In this document: one piece after another, positions 35,237 through 47,419 of the stretch
Position numbering within the stretch: the stretch's first letter is position 1
Layout: each line of letters begins with the position of its first letter
NCBI GenBank assembly: GCA_020746835.1
Contig: JAGPNK010000007.1
Span: forward strand, 1,054,001 to 1,118,000
Length of the DNA: 64,000 nucleotides
Direction: 5' to 3'
DNA from: Stachybotrys elegans
Taxonomy: Eukaryota > Ascomycota > Sordariomycetes > Hypocreales > Stachybotryaceae
Position numbers and translations under genes: made by a program
The notes under the pieces: generated by a model
Databases searched by the model: none
Told to the model about the DNA's origin: nothing
What the model saw: the letters and a program-made list of their open reading frames with translations, nothing else

Positions 35237-35392
35237 TCACAGCTTCTCCCCACCAGGTTTATAAGTCGTGCCGTGCGTAGCGGCGAATTCCATTACAAGC
35301 ACCACTTCCATGCCGAGAAATAGTACAATCGCCCCCAGGCCTGCCAAAGGTAGCAGGTCGACTATGGCGTTCGCGACGCCCTTAACGCCCAT
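35237..35392 (-). CDS. possible small single-pass membrane protein (51 aa)
   Basis: A 51-aa frame begins with ATG at 35392 (MGVKGVANAIVDLLPLAG) about 110 bp downstream of the KNR4 stop, on the same strand. It has one strong hydrophobic segment (about residues 13-34) with a few acidic residues and ends with a polar tail containing GTTYKPGGEKL. An ATG at 35455 would extend it by 21 residues. Nothing is recognised. It could equally be part of the KNR4 3'UTR. It is listed because the hydrophobic helix plus polar tail is unusual for a chance frame. Confidence 0.25.
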   Translation of the reverse strand: MGVKGVANAIVDLLPLAGLGAIVLFLGMEVVLVMEFAATHGTTYKPGGEKL

Positions 35393-35501
35393 GTGCTTCG
35401 TACCATGTAATAGCTGTCCCTTGTGAAGAGGTCTTCGCACAGAAAGAAAGGTCATGCCATCGTGGTGTAACCGTCTAAATCCCCCATCCCTCCACGCCGC
35501 A

Positions 35502-37276
35502 TCAGATGTCAATCGTCTTCATTGCCCCATCCTCGACTACCTCTGGTTGCTTCCCGTTTTGCTTGGGCGTCTCGTTGTCCTTGACTTGGAGCAGGTCGGG
35601 TTCCGAGGAAGAGCTAGCCACGGGCACCGCGGCAACCTTGACTGCAGCTGCAGCCTGCTTGCGTTCATGAGCAGCAATAATCTCTTCGTCATCATCTTCA
35701 ACCTCCACCAGGTTTGCGGGCTCGATCTGGGCGCTTGCAAGCTCGGGCGGTACGGTCAGCTCCTCCGCGACCCTGCTCAATGGCGGCGGCTTGTTATAGG
35801 CAGGGCGCATAGGGCTTGCCAGCGGCGAGGAGGCGCTCGGGCGCTGCAGTGTTCGTCCTCGAGTGTCACCGTTAGGCTCGCTAGGGCCAGCGCCGCCATA
35901 AGGAGAGGCAGACCGGGAACCGAGTGGCGAGCTGGGCTTCGACTTGGAGGGCGCCATCGACTTTCGCTGTGCGGCTTGTCGGCCGTATTTCTGATCCATC
36001 CTCCACCGCAGAATGCTAAAGTAGGGCGGCTCAACTCGCGTCTCCTTAAACTCTCGGAGCTTGAGCTCGTTGGTGTCTTCGTCCACGAACCATTTACCAC
36101 TGTTAAGGTCATCTGCCACTACTGCCAAGAAAGCAGCCCACGACCTAGCCACAACATATTTGGTATCATAATCGCGGCCAAAGAGAATAATCTGACCCCA
36201 TTGGCCCTTGGGTCCAGGTGCCAAGTCCACAGCCAGGTTGTTGCCTCCCCAGTCTCGGACCAGCGGGATCCATGCCGGGTGGGCGTAGGTCTTCTGGATG
36301 CTGTGAGGAGGCACACAGTCCTGCTTGGATAGCAGACTCTGGCGCCACTCGCCCGGGTTACTCGACGTAGAGGATTGACGCTGTCTTGAGGAAGATGCTT
36401 CGCTGCTGCTTCCACCCTTTGTTCTCGGAGGCGGGGCCGGAGCGGCCTGGTTGTCGAGCATGAACTGATGGTTCACCTTCCTCCACGTTTCCCATTCCTG
36501 GACGATTTCCTCACAATCCAACAGCATAGAGGCGAATATGATACCGGTGGGGTTTCCTCCTCGTTCCTGACCATCGTGAATCGCTAGGGACTGGCGGACA
36601 TCCTGAGGAAGAGAGCAGTCGAGTTGGTGCTCGAGTTCGTTGAGGTCGTTGACCGTGGCGCCCTCGCAGAGCTGATCAAAAAGTTCAGGGTAGTTCTCCT
36701 CGGCCCAACTGTCTATCTTCCTCCAAGAATGAGAGACGGGAGGTGGCGGCGGGAGACCATCCTGGAATGACTGCATGGGCACATCTCCTGGGCTCTGAAC
36801 CTCGAAGCCGTCTGTGGTTGCGGCGGCGGATCGCAAGCCCGGAGAGTAGGGCTCAGGGCGAGGGCTACCAGGAATGTAGGGTGAGAGCGCGGGGGGCGGG
36901 CTGGTGCCGTCGTTGGGAGAAGTGATGCGTCCCGACTCATCGTAATAAGGCGAGGTGATGTCGGCGCGAGAATCCGAGGCGGTAGCGACTCCGGTGAATA
37001 CACCATTCCTACCGCTGTTCAGGGGAACGTGACGACCGGTGCGAATGGGGGAGTCGAAGGTTGAGTCTGTGGCACGCGGCGGTTAGCATGGTACAGGAGA
37101 CGGGACAGGAGACGCGTAGGGGACATACGTCTGTCATTACTGGTCATGGTATGCCAGAAATTGCGCAAGGCGCTCCCAAAACTAAAGATGGATGCGTTAG
37201 CGATCGACATGTGTTGAGATGGGCGGAGAGGGCCCAAGCCAAGAGAAAGGAGACAGTGTACTCACGAATTGGCCAT
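35502..37276 (-). CDS. KNR4: Knr4/Smi1 cell-wall and signalling regulator
   Basis: Knr4/Smi1 links cell-wall integrity signalling to beta-glucan synthesis and growth. Exons 37276-37266 (11 coding nt), 37181-37129 and 37066-35502, with introns of 84 and 62 nt, encode 542 aa. The protein starts MANSFGSALRNFWHTMTSND, which becomes continuous only after splicing the short exons. The SUKH/Smi1 core covers about residues 120-330, with WRKIDSWAEENYPELFDQL, HDGQERGGNPTGIIFA, AHPAWIPLVRDWGGNNLAVDL and GQIILFGRDYDTKYVVARSW. The N- and C-terminal regions are Ser/Pro-rich and predicted disordered, typical of fungal Knr4. Confidence 0.93.
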
Positions 37277-40200
37277 GTTTGCCGCGCTGGTTGCCTCGGG
37301 GGGCGAGCTGGCGACGCGTAGCGAAACGACCGTTCGGTTGCAGGTAGTGAAGGCGGCCGCAGAGGTGAATAACCAAGATAGGGGCGTCTGGTAGGTTGGG
37401 AGGATATTCAAGAGAGTAAGGTGAGGTTCGGAAGGTGAAGTAGTGGAGATGGACCGAAAGATTTAAAAAAGCAATGGAAGCTCCTATCCAGAGCGCGCGC
37501 TAGGCCAAGGAACAGGCAGTTGGGGCCAGTGCCGGGACACCCCTGCTGTCTGTACCGAACGGGGTTAGTCAAGAGGAGGAAGGGGTGCGTTAGGGACAAG
37601 TAATAAGCTGCACTGTGATTAAGGTGCTGAGGAGGAGGTGCTGTAGTCTGATCCTTTTCAGGAACCAGAGCAGTGCAGAATGCAGCCACAGCGACCTGTA
37701 ATTAAGGCGCTGCACGTTGAACCCAGGGGAGGGGGGGGGATAAGGCAGGCCAGTCATGAAGGCAATGCCACGTACCTGTGAGCCTGACGGCAATAAGCTT
37801 GTACACGTGAGAGAATGCAGGCTTTGGGCAAAGAATGAGGGTCGTTCGATGTGGCTTCCAGGTGTGGCGAGCCGATGACGCCAGGAATGCAAACGCCGTG
37901 AGAGGCCGCCGCAACAAAAGATGGAGACAAGGCAGAAGAAGCACGAAGCACTGGTGCCCGAAGCGTCGATGCTGTGGTACGTTCAGGTTAAGGCGTGTAT
38001 AGCCGGCAAGGCACGATAATGTTAAAAAGGGAACATCCGCGACCAACAAGTTGTCAGGTGGAATCGATGCTCCCGCGATGTCTGGGCAGGGCTCCAGGCA
38101 CGGCAGCTGAAGCGGGCAGGGAAATTTTCAGGCCAGGACGTCAACTGCAGGGCCAAAGTCAGCTCCACAGGGGGCTTGTTTTACGCTTGCAGTGCGCTAA
38201 AAAGGGGGGAGATGGGGCACGAGCAAGCCCCCGACCGCTATCTGCACATGCAGTGCAGGAGCTTGGCCAGCACTGACCTTGACCTTAGTTAGAGAGAATG
38301 GGTACGGTGAAGATGCCGCGAATAAGAAGGGACCGACCGGGAAACGACAACGAAAGGCGGGAACCATTCAAGGAGGACCAGCGTAACCAAGCCAGAGAGC
38401 CTCGGGGATTCCGCAGCGCAGGACTAGAGCGGAAAGAAGTGCCCTTTGGTTGTAACAACGAGAGGCGGCAGAGTGGACGGCGTAGGACAAAGAGCGAGCT
38501 GTGGCGCAGAACGGAGAGGAGGGTGAGAAGCTGAGGAAGAAGGGAACAAGAGGGGAGGCAGCGAGAAAGGGAAGAAAAGGCTATTCCCGGGCTCTCTCGA
38601 CGACAGCTGGGGAACAAGGGGCGGCGTTGTCATTTGCCAACAGGTTGGTTGGCAGTTGGTGGAGGCAGGCGCGTTAAATGGGGGCATGATGCACCACCTG
38701 GTGAGGTCAGAGACGTGATTCAGCAGAACCAACCCACCAAACGCATGTATGAAACGCCCTTTTCGTACCGAGCAACCGTTTCCTCGGCCCAGCGTCCTTC
38801 TCGTTAGGGGTCGTTGGCCACGAGGTACAGCTATAGGGCGATGGAAACATCGCGACTATTATCAAAGAGACAAGGCAGGGGGGGTCCCCTTTGTCGCTGA
38901 CCTGATCCGCAGATACCGCCTTTCTCCACGATCTGGATCCCATCGGCCATTATAATGTGGCCGGGTGGTTCAATATCAGACAGCCAAGCTTCGCGACCTC
39001 CGACAATTTCACACAGCGCAACTTCTTCTATGTTCCACCATCCGTTGTGTCGCGTGGGGGACGACACAACCACCCAGCCGTTTCCCCTCCCCCCTCCCTC
39101 GTTTTCCGAGATCCAAGAGAGAGAGTGTGTGTACTCAGTTTCAGATGCAGCCACATGCTTGTTGGAACACCTGATGCGCTTTGCCCTTGGCTTGCCGCGG
39201 TGCCTTCTATTCATGGCTCAGTCCAGGGGTTGGGAAGGTCAGCGAAGAGCGGCGCGGCTTGGTTGGGCTTTGTCGTCCCATCTTCTGTCCCCCCTCCCTC
39301 TCTCCGCGTCGCAAATCCAGATTGGCACAAGTCGTTTCTTTCCCCAAGGATGCTCAACCTTGAATGTCAGGTGGAGGTGAGCGATCCCCCCCTCCCCTCC
39401 CCTCCCCTTCCTCTGGGGCACAGCAGCTTGCCGGCCGAGGAGGTTACGGCCTTACAAAAGCATGCAGCTATTCGCGATACATACAGCTGGGCGTGAACAG
39501 TATCCGTATCCGTATCGAAAGCCACTAATTAATTACTTGCGTCGAACATATGCATGCATACTCCATCCCGCGGTGGCGTCCAACCAACATTGACCAACCC
39601 CTTCTTCAAACGCCACCCATCGAGCACCATGTCCTCTATCCCTGGACCTGTCGCACATCGAGCCCCAATCGGTGGATGTGCTTGGGGATGATTCGTTACC
39701 TCGCACCCTCAACATCCAGCCACAGTTCACTACCGGTCCATCTTGCATGGCTACGTGTAGTTCAGTTGCACGACAGCTCAGCACTGCCTCGTCGCCACAC
39801 GCAGTTCGTACCACCCTTGACATCTTACTTTGATGCCAATCCTCTGCTTGTCATTCATGTTATATGCCGACGTGATGCGCGCGCGCCCAGCTTACATCAA
39901 CATCCTAAACTATATCCAGTAACCAAGGCCAAGCCTCGCACACGCATATGAATGTCATCAATCGGACCATGAAGAATACTTCGTCCAGGTCCCTGCTCGT
40001 AAAATTGACATTCACATCTTCCAATCGGCGTTGGCTTATGGGGCATAGATATACCATACAAATCAGCATGGGTCGGCATCTGCTGTTTCACATTGATCTA
40101 CCATTTTATTTCCCATTCAATGGCCCTATCATGCACCAAGCTTTACCTATAACCCGTGGTTCCGGCATGCGCTGCAACCTGCCGCTTACTTTTGGGGAAA

Positions 40201-40381
40201 ACAAGGCATCGGCCTCACACCAGCAGCGTACAGACAAGCATTAGTGGCTGGTCACTTCATTCTGTCGTCATTGAAAGTAGGGCATGCCAGCTTGCCGTTC
40301 GTTGCGTTTAGCCATTCATCATCTATCTACATCATTAAATCGTTGGGTCACCTGGTCCAGCTTGCCCTATCCGTGGCAAGG
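37277..40381. other. gene-poor stretch between KNR4 and SEC8
   Basis: About 3.1 kb with no recognisable coding region. It includes a G9-G10 tract near 37731-37740, a G7 tract near 38878, and a C-rich block near 39385-39415. The part next to 37276 is presumably the KNR4 promoter. Open frames here are C/P/S-rich shadows of base composition. Confidence 0.5.
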
Positions 40382-43300
40382 TTAGGTTTGCCACATGTGC
40401 TCGCTGAGCTCCAGGAGCTTGTCGCCCATCTGCCGCTTTGCCGCCGAGGCGATACCCCTCTCTGGGTTCGCCAGCTGCTCGCTGTAGCACAGTTCTATGA
40501 GCGCCTTGAGCTCGTCGTATGAAAAGGTGTCGTCGTCGGTGTGCTGCACCGCCCCAGACCTCTGCACTTCGCCGTCCCGCTTTGCCTTATCCACCACGGC
40601 ATCTGGTCCCAGGTCAAATAGTGAGAAGTAATTGGATGCCTTGGCAAGATCCACGGCCTTCTCGATGTTCTTGAGGTTTTGCTGGAGGACCAGGATGTTG
40701 AGCTGCATGCGTCCACATCCCTTTGCGTTCATCGGGGAAGCCACCCGCGCATTGCCAATTAGATAACGGTTAACAAGCAATCCCAATCCTGTCCGCATAA
40801 ACTCCACCTCCTTCTCTCTCAGATACCGCACAATGGTCTCGTCAAACGACACCAGGTCAGAGTTTAGGGTGAGAATCTGCGGATCGGGCTCCCTGACTTC
40901 CTGGTCAAGAATATAAGGCGCCTGCTCTGGAGACAGTGCAATGGACAGCGAGTGCACTATGCGACAGCGAACCTCCATGTGTAGGGTCAAGAGGGCGGTG
41001 CCTGCCAGCTCATCAAAAGACGAGACGATGTTATCAAAAGACCTGGTGGCTCATTAGTAACGGCATCGCACCCAAATAGGCTGCCAACTTACTGTACTGT
41101 CTCGGCGGTAAGCGGCAGGTGAACTGGACCCTGCTCCGAGGCTGCCTTGTTGGGGTCGTTCATAAAGGTCCAACGTCTGTTCGACTGCCGGGGCATAGCT
41201 TGCCTCGACGAGTCTGTGTCGTGCGTTGTTATGTGCCTCAGCCCGGATATCTTGAGGGCCAGCCACTTCATACTAGTGTACAGAAGACACAACGATGTAA
41301 CTGCGTCACGATCGTGTATAATTTCATGGTGCTGAATCGGCGACTTTGCCACTTCCTTCATAAGGACTTCTACCTCCTTCTCCAGGAGGCTCGCATGGAG
41401 ACTGTCAGATTCCCAGAGGCTCTTCATGGACTCATGCACTTCTCCTGGCTGCACAGCAAAGCGAGCCGATGCGCGTAGGTTGCTAGCATCCACCGTAGGC
41501 TCCTGCGTCTTCATAACCAGGGACTTGTACCAGCTGAAGCACCGGTCGTAGTATCGCGTCATTTGCGTAACGATGAGCAAGCTTAAAGCCTGGTCGGGGG
41601 GGATGGTTCCAAGCATTCGGCAAAACGCAGTGACAACTTCAAAGAAAGCAGTAGTGCCCTTGAAGACGGGTCGCTTTGACGCGGTGCTCCACGCAGGATC
41701 CAGCGAGAACGACTCCGTCTCACCCAGCACAGTATCGCTCAGCTTTCCTAGCGTCTCATCCAGCTGCGGCTGGAATACATTGACCAGGAAGTTATCAAGG
41801 AATGTGGTCAGCGTGCTGGTCGCCAGGTCTGAGCCGGGAGGCACGATATTCTTCAGCCTTTGCAGGAAGACCAGGGTAGGCGGCAGAAGAAGACTCATGT
41901 TGAAGACACTTGGCTCAACAAGGGATTTGTACGACCCTGGAGCAGGTTGACTTGCTCCGTATCCCGTGCCGCCATCACGTCTCGGACCAGCTCCATCTCC
42001 AACCAACCTGCTTTTGGCACCCTGTTTCCGAGAGCTGCTGGTAAGGCCGGGAACCGTAGCTTGAATGATGCTCTCGAGAGCTTCGTACTCCGCCACCATC
42101 TCGACGGACTTGGCGTCCGCTTCGGCAAACTTGAACAAATTCTCCCGCATGCCATCCTTCTTGCCGCTGATGGCGCCCGGGTTCGGGGAGTCGAACTGAT
42201 ACACATCGGCATCTGTCGTGACATAGTTATGCAGTAAGGATCGTATCTCGTTTTGGTATAAATTCCACAGCTCCTTGAAGCTGCCCAGCAGCGCGCTGTT
42301 GTTTCCAGCACCCTCGCGGCGGATAAGAACTTTGATGGATTCATGGAACACTCGGTGGCCCTCAGCGATGGCTTCAAATTTGCCATAGAGCGTCCACAGA
42401 AGATCGTAGATGACGTCTGCCCGCATCTGCGTCTCCCGGGTGCTGTAGACGTGCAAGCCCTCTGGCTTGGAGGTGCCACCCCTCAGAGAGCTTGGATGTC
42501 GCTGGTCCACCTCATTGATGGCTTCGTTCACTATTCCAAACAGCTCCACCGGCAGTCGCTGCTTCAGCATCTCCACGGCGTCCTGCAGTCTGCCCAATCT
42601 GTTCAGTGCCTCGACCAGCAGCTGGACATAGTAGAAAGTATCTGCCTCGGGGTTCTTCATAGGATCCTCTGTAACGGCCGAGTTCACATCAATCGAATCG
42701 AGAATGGCGGTGAATGGAACAATAGCATTGGCATCAGTATAGCCCTCGTTAGAGGCACCTTGGCTTTTAGCCAAGCTCTGCCACCTCTCCTGGCAATACG
42801 GAGACTTGAGGTAGAGATGTTCGTGTAGCTCTTCGACCAGAATATCCAACAATGCGGTTTCTTGGTTTGCAAGGTAGCTCTTCAGGTCACTCAGAGCTCC
42901 GATGTCGTCGAGCTCTGGCTTTCTGAGCTTGCGCAGGGCATTCTGGAGCACTTCTACCGCCGACACGAATCGTTTCTCGGATATGCGGGCCTCCAGCTGA
43001 TCAGGGACAGCGCGGAGCTCGTCCAGCTCGTTCAGGCTCTGTAGCAGTTCATCATAACCTTGGGACGCCTGCGACAGCTTCTTGAGTTCGGGGTCGGATG
43101 CGCAAAGGTTCGCTTTGGAGACGGCGAGGGAGTCTTTCAAGGTGCGGACGCGCTTTTGGGATGCCTGGATGCTACCTTGGATTTTGTGAAAGGTACCAAT
43201 CGAACTGTTGAAGCCCTGATGGTGCTCATGGACAATATTCTTGAGCGAGTCCTGTAGATATGTGTGCGTCTGTTGGAACTTGCGATAGTCGTGCGCCCGG

Positions 43301-43611
43301 CCTACACTGCTATTGTCCAGCAACTGCAAGGCAAGCTGCACGGGAACGCACCCGTCGTCGCACATAGCAGGCCATTCCGACTTGATGTGCTCTAGAACCT
43401 GGCTGATTTGTCTCTCGGCGTTGGACTCTTGAACTCGGGAGCGCGAGGGCATGTTGCGGACTGTTTGGGGGGGTGCCCGTGACGACGACTGAGGAGGTGT
43501 CCCATACCGGTCGCTTCCGTATCGATCGCTCCCGTATCCATCTCGTTGGCCGTCACGATCGTCCTCTGGCCTGCCCAAATTCCCGTAGGAATTACCCCAG
43601 CGACCAGCCAT
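40382..43611 (-). CDS. SEC8: exocyst complex subunit Sec8
   Basis: Sec8 is one of eight subunits of the exocyst, which tethers secretory vesicles to the plasma membrane at growing tips. Exons 43611-41093 and 41042-40382, with a 50-nt intron, encode 1059 aa. The Gly/Arg/Tyr-rich N-terminus (with YGSDRYGSDRYG) is disordered. The Sec8 N-terminal coiled region follows (about residues 65-210: QISQVLEHIKSEW, IGTFHKIQGSIQASQKRVRTLKDSL), then long helical repeats to the end. The splice joins AETVQ to SFDNIVSSFDELAG. Length and the N-terminal SIGTFHKIQGSI motif separate it from the other exocyst subunits. Confidence 0.93.
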
Positions 43612-44319
43612 GGTAGTAGGTCGGGGTGTCTATAGGTCGCGCTGAGGTATCGTCACGATGAAAAATGGTGGTGAGCGGAGTGTACCATTGCCGAGATGGG
43701 ACGGGGGGGACTCCTATTGTTCGGTTTTCGTATAGCGCCGGGTTCGATGTGCACAATGGCAGGCCTAGCTAGATTTCTTGTTAATGGTCGACTTGGGTGT
43801 TAAGTGGTGTAGGTACGATGAAGCTGCTGACGAGACAGTGCACAGACCATTCCATATGCTGGCTTCATCGTGGCTGGTGCAGGGTAGGCGCCCAGCATGT
43901 CCATACCTCAGCAAACAGCTGCCAACCGCGACTCCAAGTATTCCTGTGCATGGGGATAATGTCAATAAGACTTGTAATCCATATTATGACGATAGCATGT
44001 GTCTAGCAAGCCCAAACATTTCGACTTTGGCACAGGACATGTAGCCATGCGATGTATGCGTTTGTATATCTTCAACATGCCTCTTGAGAAAGGTTTCATT
44101 GTGCTATTATATTCATCGACACTCCCTAGTCATATTACACTTACCTCATGTGATATCATCCAGACAACACCAGAAATGTAACAAAACACACAAAGATGAG
44201 ATGAGCCCTGCGCCAGGATCCCGCCCTGTAATGTGAACAAAAAGCGACAGCGCCGCCTTTACCCCCTCGTACATGATAAATCCCGTCTCCAGTCATCCTA
44301 CACGTTACATGTCAAGTCA
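43612..44319. other. intergenic: SEC8 promoter and 3' flank of the hydrolase-like gene
   Basis: No gene is seen in these 708 bp. It is AT-richer than the neighbouring coding sequence. Confidence 0.4.
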
Positions 44320-46132
44320 TTACGCCTGAGATGGTACGGACAGCGGCGTACTCTCCTGTCCAGAACCACCGACCGCATCTGGAGTCAGAGCAGCCGGCGA
44401 AGGGGTCTTCTGGTCCACCTGTGCAGCAGGATCCTTGGCGTCTTTGGGTGGCAGATCCGAGGAGCTCCTGACAGGAACATGGACCGTCGTTCCCGATATC
44501 TCAGCCTCTGCTGGCTGATCACCGTCAACCACCACCTGCAAGAGAGCTGTGCCAGGCAGCTCGTGTTCTTGCATCCGTTTGTCCGACTTGAGGATCTCCT
44601 TGACGAGAGACCTGACCCCGTCCACAATGACTTCCGGACGCTCCCAAGCTAGCAGACCAGACTGACCAGATACTCGGTTGGACGATACCACATTGTAATG
44701 CCTCTGTGCCCAGGCCGGGCATGAATATGTCTCGGGAATAGGTCGGGGCAGATCTGAGCCCTCTGAACTGCTGGCAGTACGTCCATTCTCGTCCAGAAAT
44801 ACTGTGATGCCGACCTTTGGCTTTGCCATTGCTGCCCGCTTCTGCTCCTCCTTGTGGTATGCACAATAGGCCAAAAACCTGAAGGTCGCCTCTGGTCCCG
44901 GTAGCCAAGTGAGTTCCGCCATCGTAATAAGCTCCTCCGGTGTAAACTCCTTCTGCGGGCCGAGTATGCGCGTGACGAAGAGGAAGAAGAGCAGCAAACC
45001 TGCAGGAGAGTCGCACAGAGCATATGCAAGGGTGTTGGGTTCATAGGCGCCGTCATTCCGCGGGCCAAAGTGCCAGGGCGTGTGCACTGCACCGGTTGTT
45101 CCTCTTGAGCGTGCTTCGTTCATCTTCACGGCTGCCAGGTCTTCCTTGGTGTAATCCATGACAGCTGCTTGAAGGAAGACGGCGATTGTCCATTTTGCCC
45201 ATTCTATTGGTGAATCGCGAAACGTGGGGGCTGTGATGGAAGGGGAGATAAAGTGCACACCAAGGCAGGACTCGGTGTAATTCAGCGAGAGATAGTTGGC
45301 CAGCCTCCAGTCAATCTCGGAAGGCGATCGGCTGGAAGGTCCGGAGTTGGAGGCGACGTAGTGATTGTAGTCTAGGCGCTTCATCAGGGTATCAAAGAGG
45401 GCAGCCGTGGTGGCTATTAAGGGGGTGTTGTTTGGCAGGGCGTCGCTGAAGCCAATGCCTGGCAGCGACGGAATGACAACATGAAAAGGCTGCGTAGTGC
45501 CGGCATCATCGGGGTCTGTGAAGAGACCTACGACATGTGCGAGCGACAGATTCGTGAAGGGAAAGGGGGGATGAGAAGTAGAGGGACTGCATTGGCGTGA
45601 GGTGACCGGGCATGGATGAAGTGAATCCGAATCGGCGACTCAGATGACGGGATGTGAATGCCGGTGCGAAACTGCTGCAGCGACGCATTCAGCTCGTCCT
45701 CCTTTTCGCGCCATGAATACTGTTCTTGCCTGACAAAAACGAACGATGAGCTTGAGTGCGCACTTTCAGCGCCGATCCACGCGATGAAGCGACATACCAG
45801 TAATCAATGAGCGGCTCAATCGTCGTCTTGGGTGCCCACCAGTCTTGAGCGGCAGGCTCAGCAACCTCACGAGGGAGGCGCGTGAGCTCAAGCTTCTGGC
45901 TTGTGAGATCGAGATACTTGCTCGATACCTACCACCATCGCGTCAGTATACCACGGTCAGCCACATCACGGGGAAAAAAAATTGAGGAAAATCATATCGG
46001 ATCAAAGGGCTCGAGGGAGCTAGAGCGGGCCGTGCCTGGGCTGGGGGAAACAAAACGCACATGTAGCTGGTAGGGTTTGATATCCTCGCCTGTCGAGCCC
46101 GCCGTAGCGGCCGGCTCCTGCGGTTCTGACAT
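44320..46132 (-). pseudogene. epoxide-hydrolase-like alpha/beta-hydrolase with one frameshift and no canonical catalytic residues
   Basis: Exons 46132-46061, 45928-45798 and 45729-44320 encode an EHN-type N-terminus (YLDLTSQKLELTRLPRE, then DDWW-like AAQDWWAPK and REKEDELNASLQQFRTGI) and an alpha/beta-hydrolase body. The frame carrying IHFIHARSPHANAVPLLLI hits a stop at about 45523. The frame carrying NLSLAHVVGLFTDPDD and VVIPSLPGIGFSD starts only after about 45560. The break lies at or next to a C6 run (plus-strand G6, 45565-45570), and one extra base there joins both halves into about 537 aa. Where family members have the oxyanion HGxP, the nucleophile GGDWG and the catalytic GGH, this protein has PPF, SNSGPSS and SGLLAWERPEV. 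It is either a non-catalytic relative or a decaying gene. A sequencing error is a serious alternative for the frameshift. Confidence 0.7.
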
Positions 46133-47419
46133 CGTTCTCGTACGTCAGGATGCTGCTCTCCGCCGTAGTCGCGCAAGGAGGGAATATGAATATGTGAGGA
46201 TGCAGAAGAAGAAGAAGAATAAGAAGAAGAAGTAAATCAAGGGTCCTCGCGACGACCCGAGCGCGCCGAGGGGAAGAAAAATCGATATCCAGAAGAATTG
46301 GCATGGGAACAGGACAACACGGTCCCCTCGCGTATTCTTCCTACCCGGGGAAACACACCGTCGCACCACATTCTCAATCAATGCTTTCAGCCCGGTCTTT
46401 ATTGGTATAAGTCGCCCTTCTAATTACTAGGGATCGTGGCGTGGCTCGACTCGGGAGGATTAGCGCCACCCTCCCGCTCTTTTTCTCAGTCTCCCAGGAC
46501 CCTGTGGCTTTGCGAGGCGGGAGAAAAGCTCCCCCCCTTACCCAATGCTGTCCTGCTCGAGCTTGGCACGGCAGCAAACCCCGGTCACGAGTGGCGGTGC
46601 GGCCAGTTTTGCAGCAGTTGAGTAGGGTGGGCGCCAGAGCAGGGAAATGATCGACAAGGGTCTGGCCTCGCGCCCGAGTCGAGCCCGCCTTGACCTGCAG
46701 ATTGTGTCTACCAAAATCAAGGCATTGGGACACACTACTGTGAAACTGTGGCTGCTATTCCCCAGTTTATTGGCCAGGGTCGCGATGTGGATGAGGCACG
46801 GCGCCCATCGACTACCAGAGCTCGTTGCCGCTTCTGGTAGTCGTGTCCGGCAGCGACAACACATCACCCGCTGGGTCCCTAAGGCTTAGGCTCAGACGGG
46901 CGGGTGGACTTGGGCTGAGGCTTGGTGTGGCGCGTAATCCGTCTTGCATTTGCTTTGCATTGTATTGCTTCGCTTCGCTTCATTCATTCATTGTCTTGTA
47001 ATTCGCCCCATCTTCAAAAGGGAGGGGATGTAACGTACACAAAGACTATCACCACGCTTTCCTCTCCAGCGGTACGTTGGCCTAAACGCGTCAGCTCGCC
47101 ACCGCATGATCACAACACGGCATGTGTTGCTCCAGGCAGCATCTTGACATGGCCGATCTCTCCCGCTCTCGACTATGCGCCAAACTCTCATGCCACACGA
47201 ATCTCATAGCCAGAAGCAAGCTTCATTGCGTCCATCCTAACCATACCACAGAGTGATCTGCAATGACTCGCCCGGATGCCCCTCAATCAACGGCGCCACA
47301 ACGGCATTCATTCAAGTTGCCCAGTGCCAACACGCTCTACACCACCTCAACAGCCACAGACCTCCACCCGAGTGACATACCCCTCCACACATGGTCATCC
47401 AGTGTCCTCTTCGCACCTA
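46133..47419. repeat. intergenic with an AGA-type trinucleotide run
   Basis: This is 1.3 kb between the hydrolase-like gene start and the HID1 stop. An imperfect (GAA)n run lies at about 46201-46235 just upstream of the hydrolase-like ATG. No gene is recognised. Confidence 0.5.
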
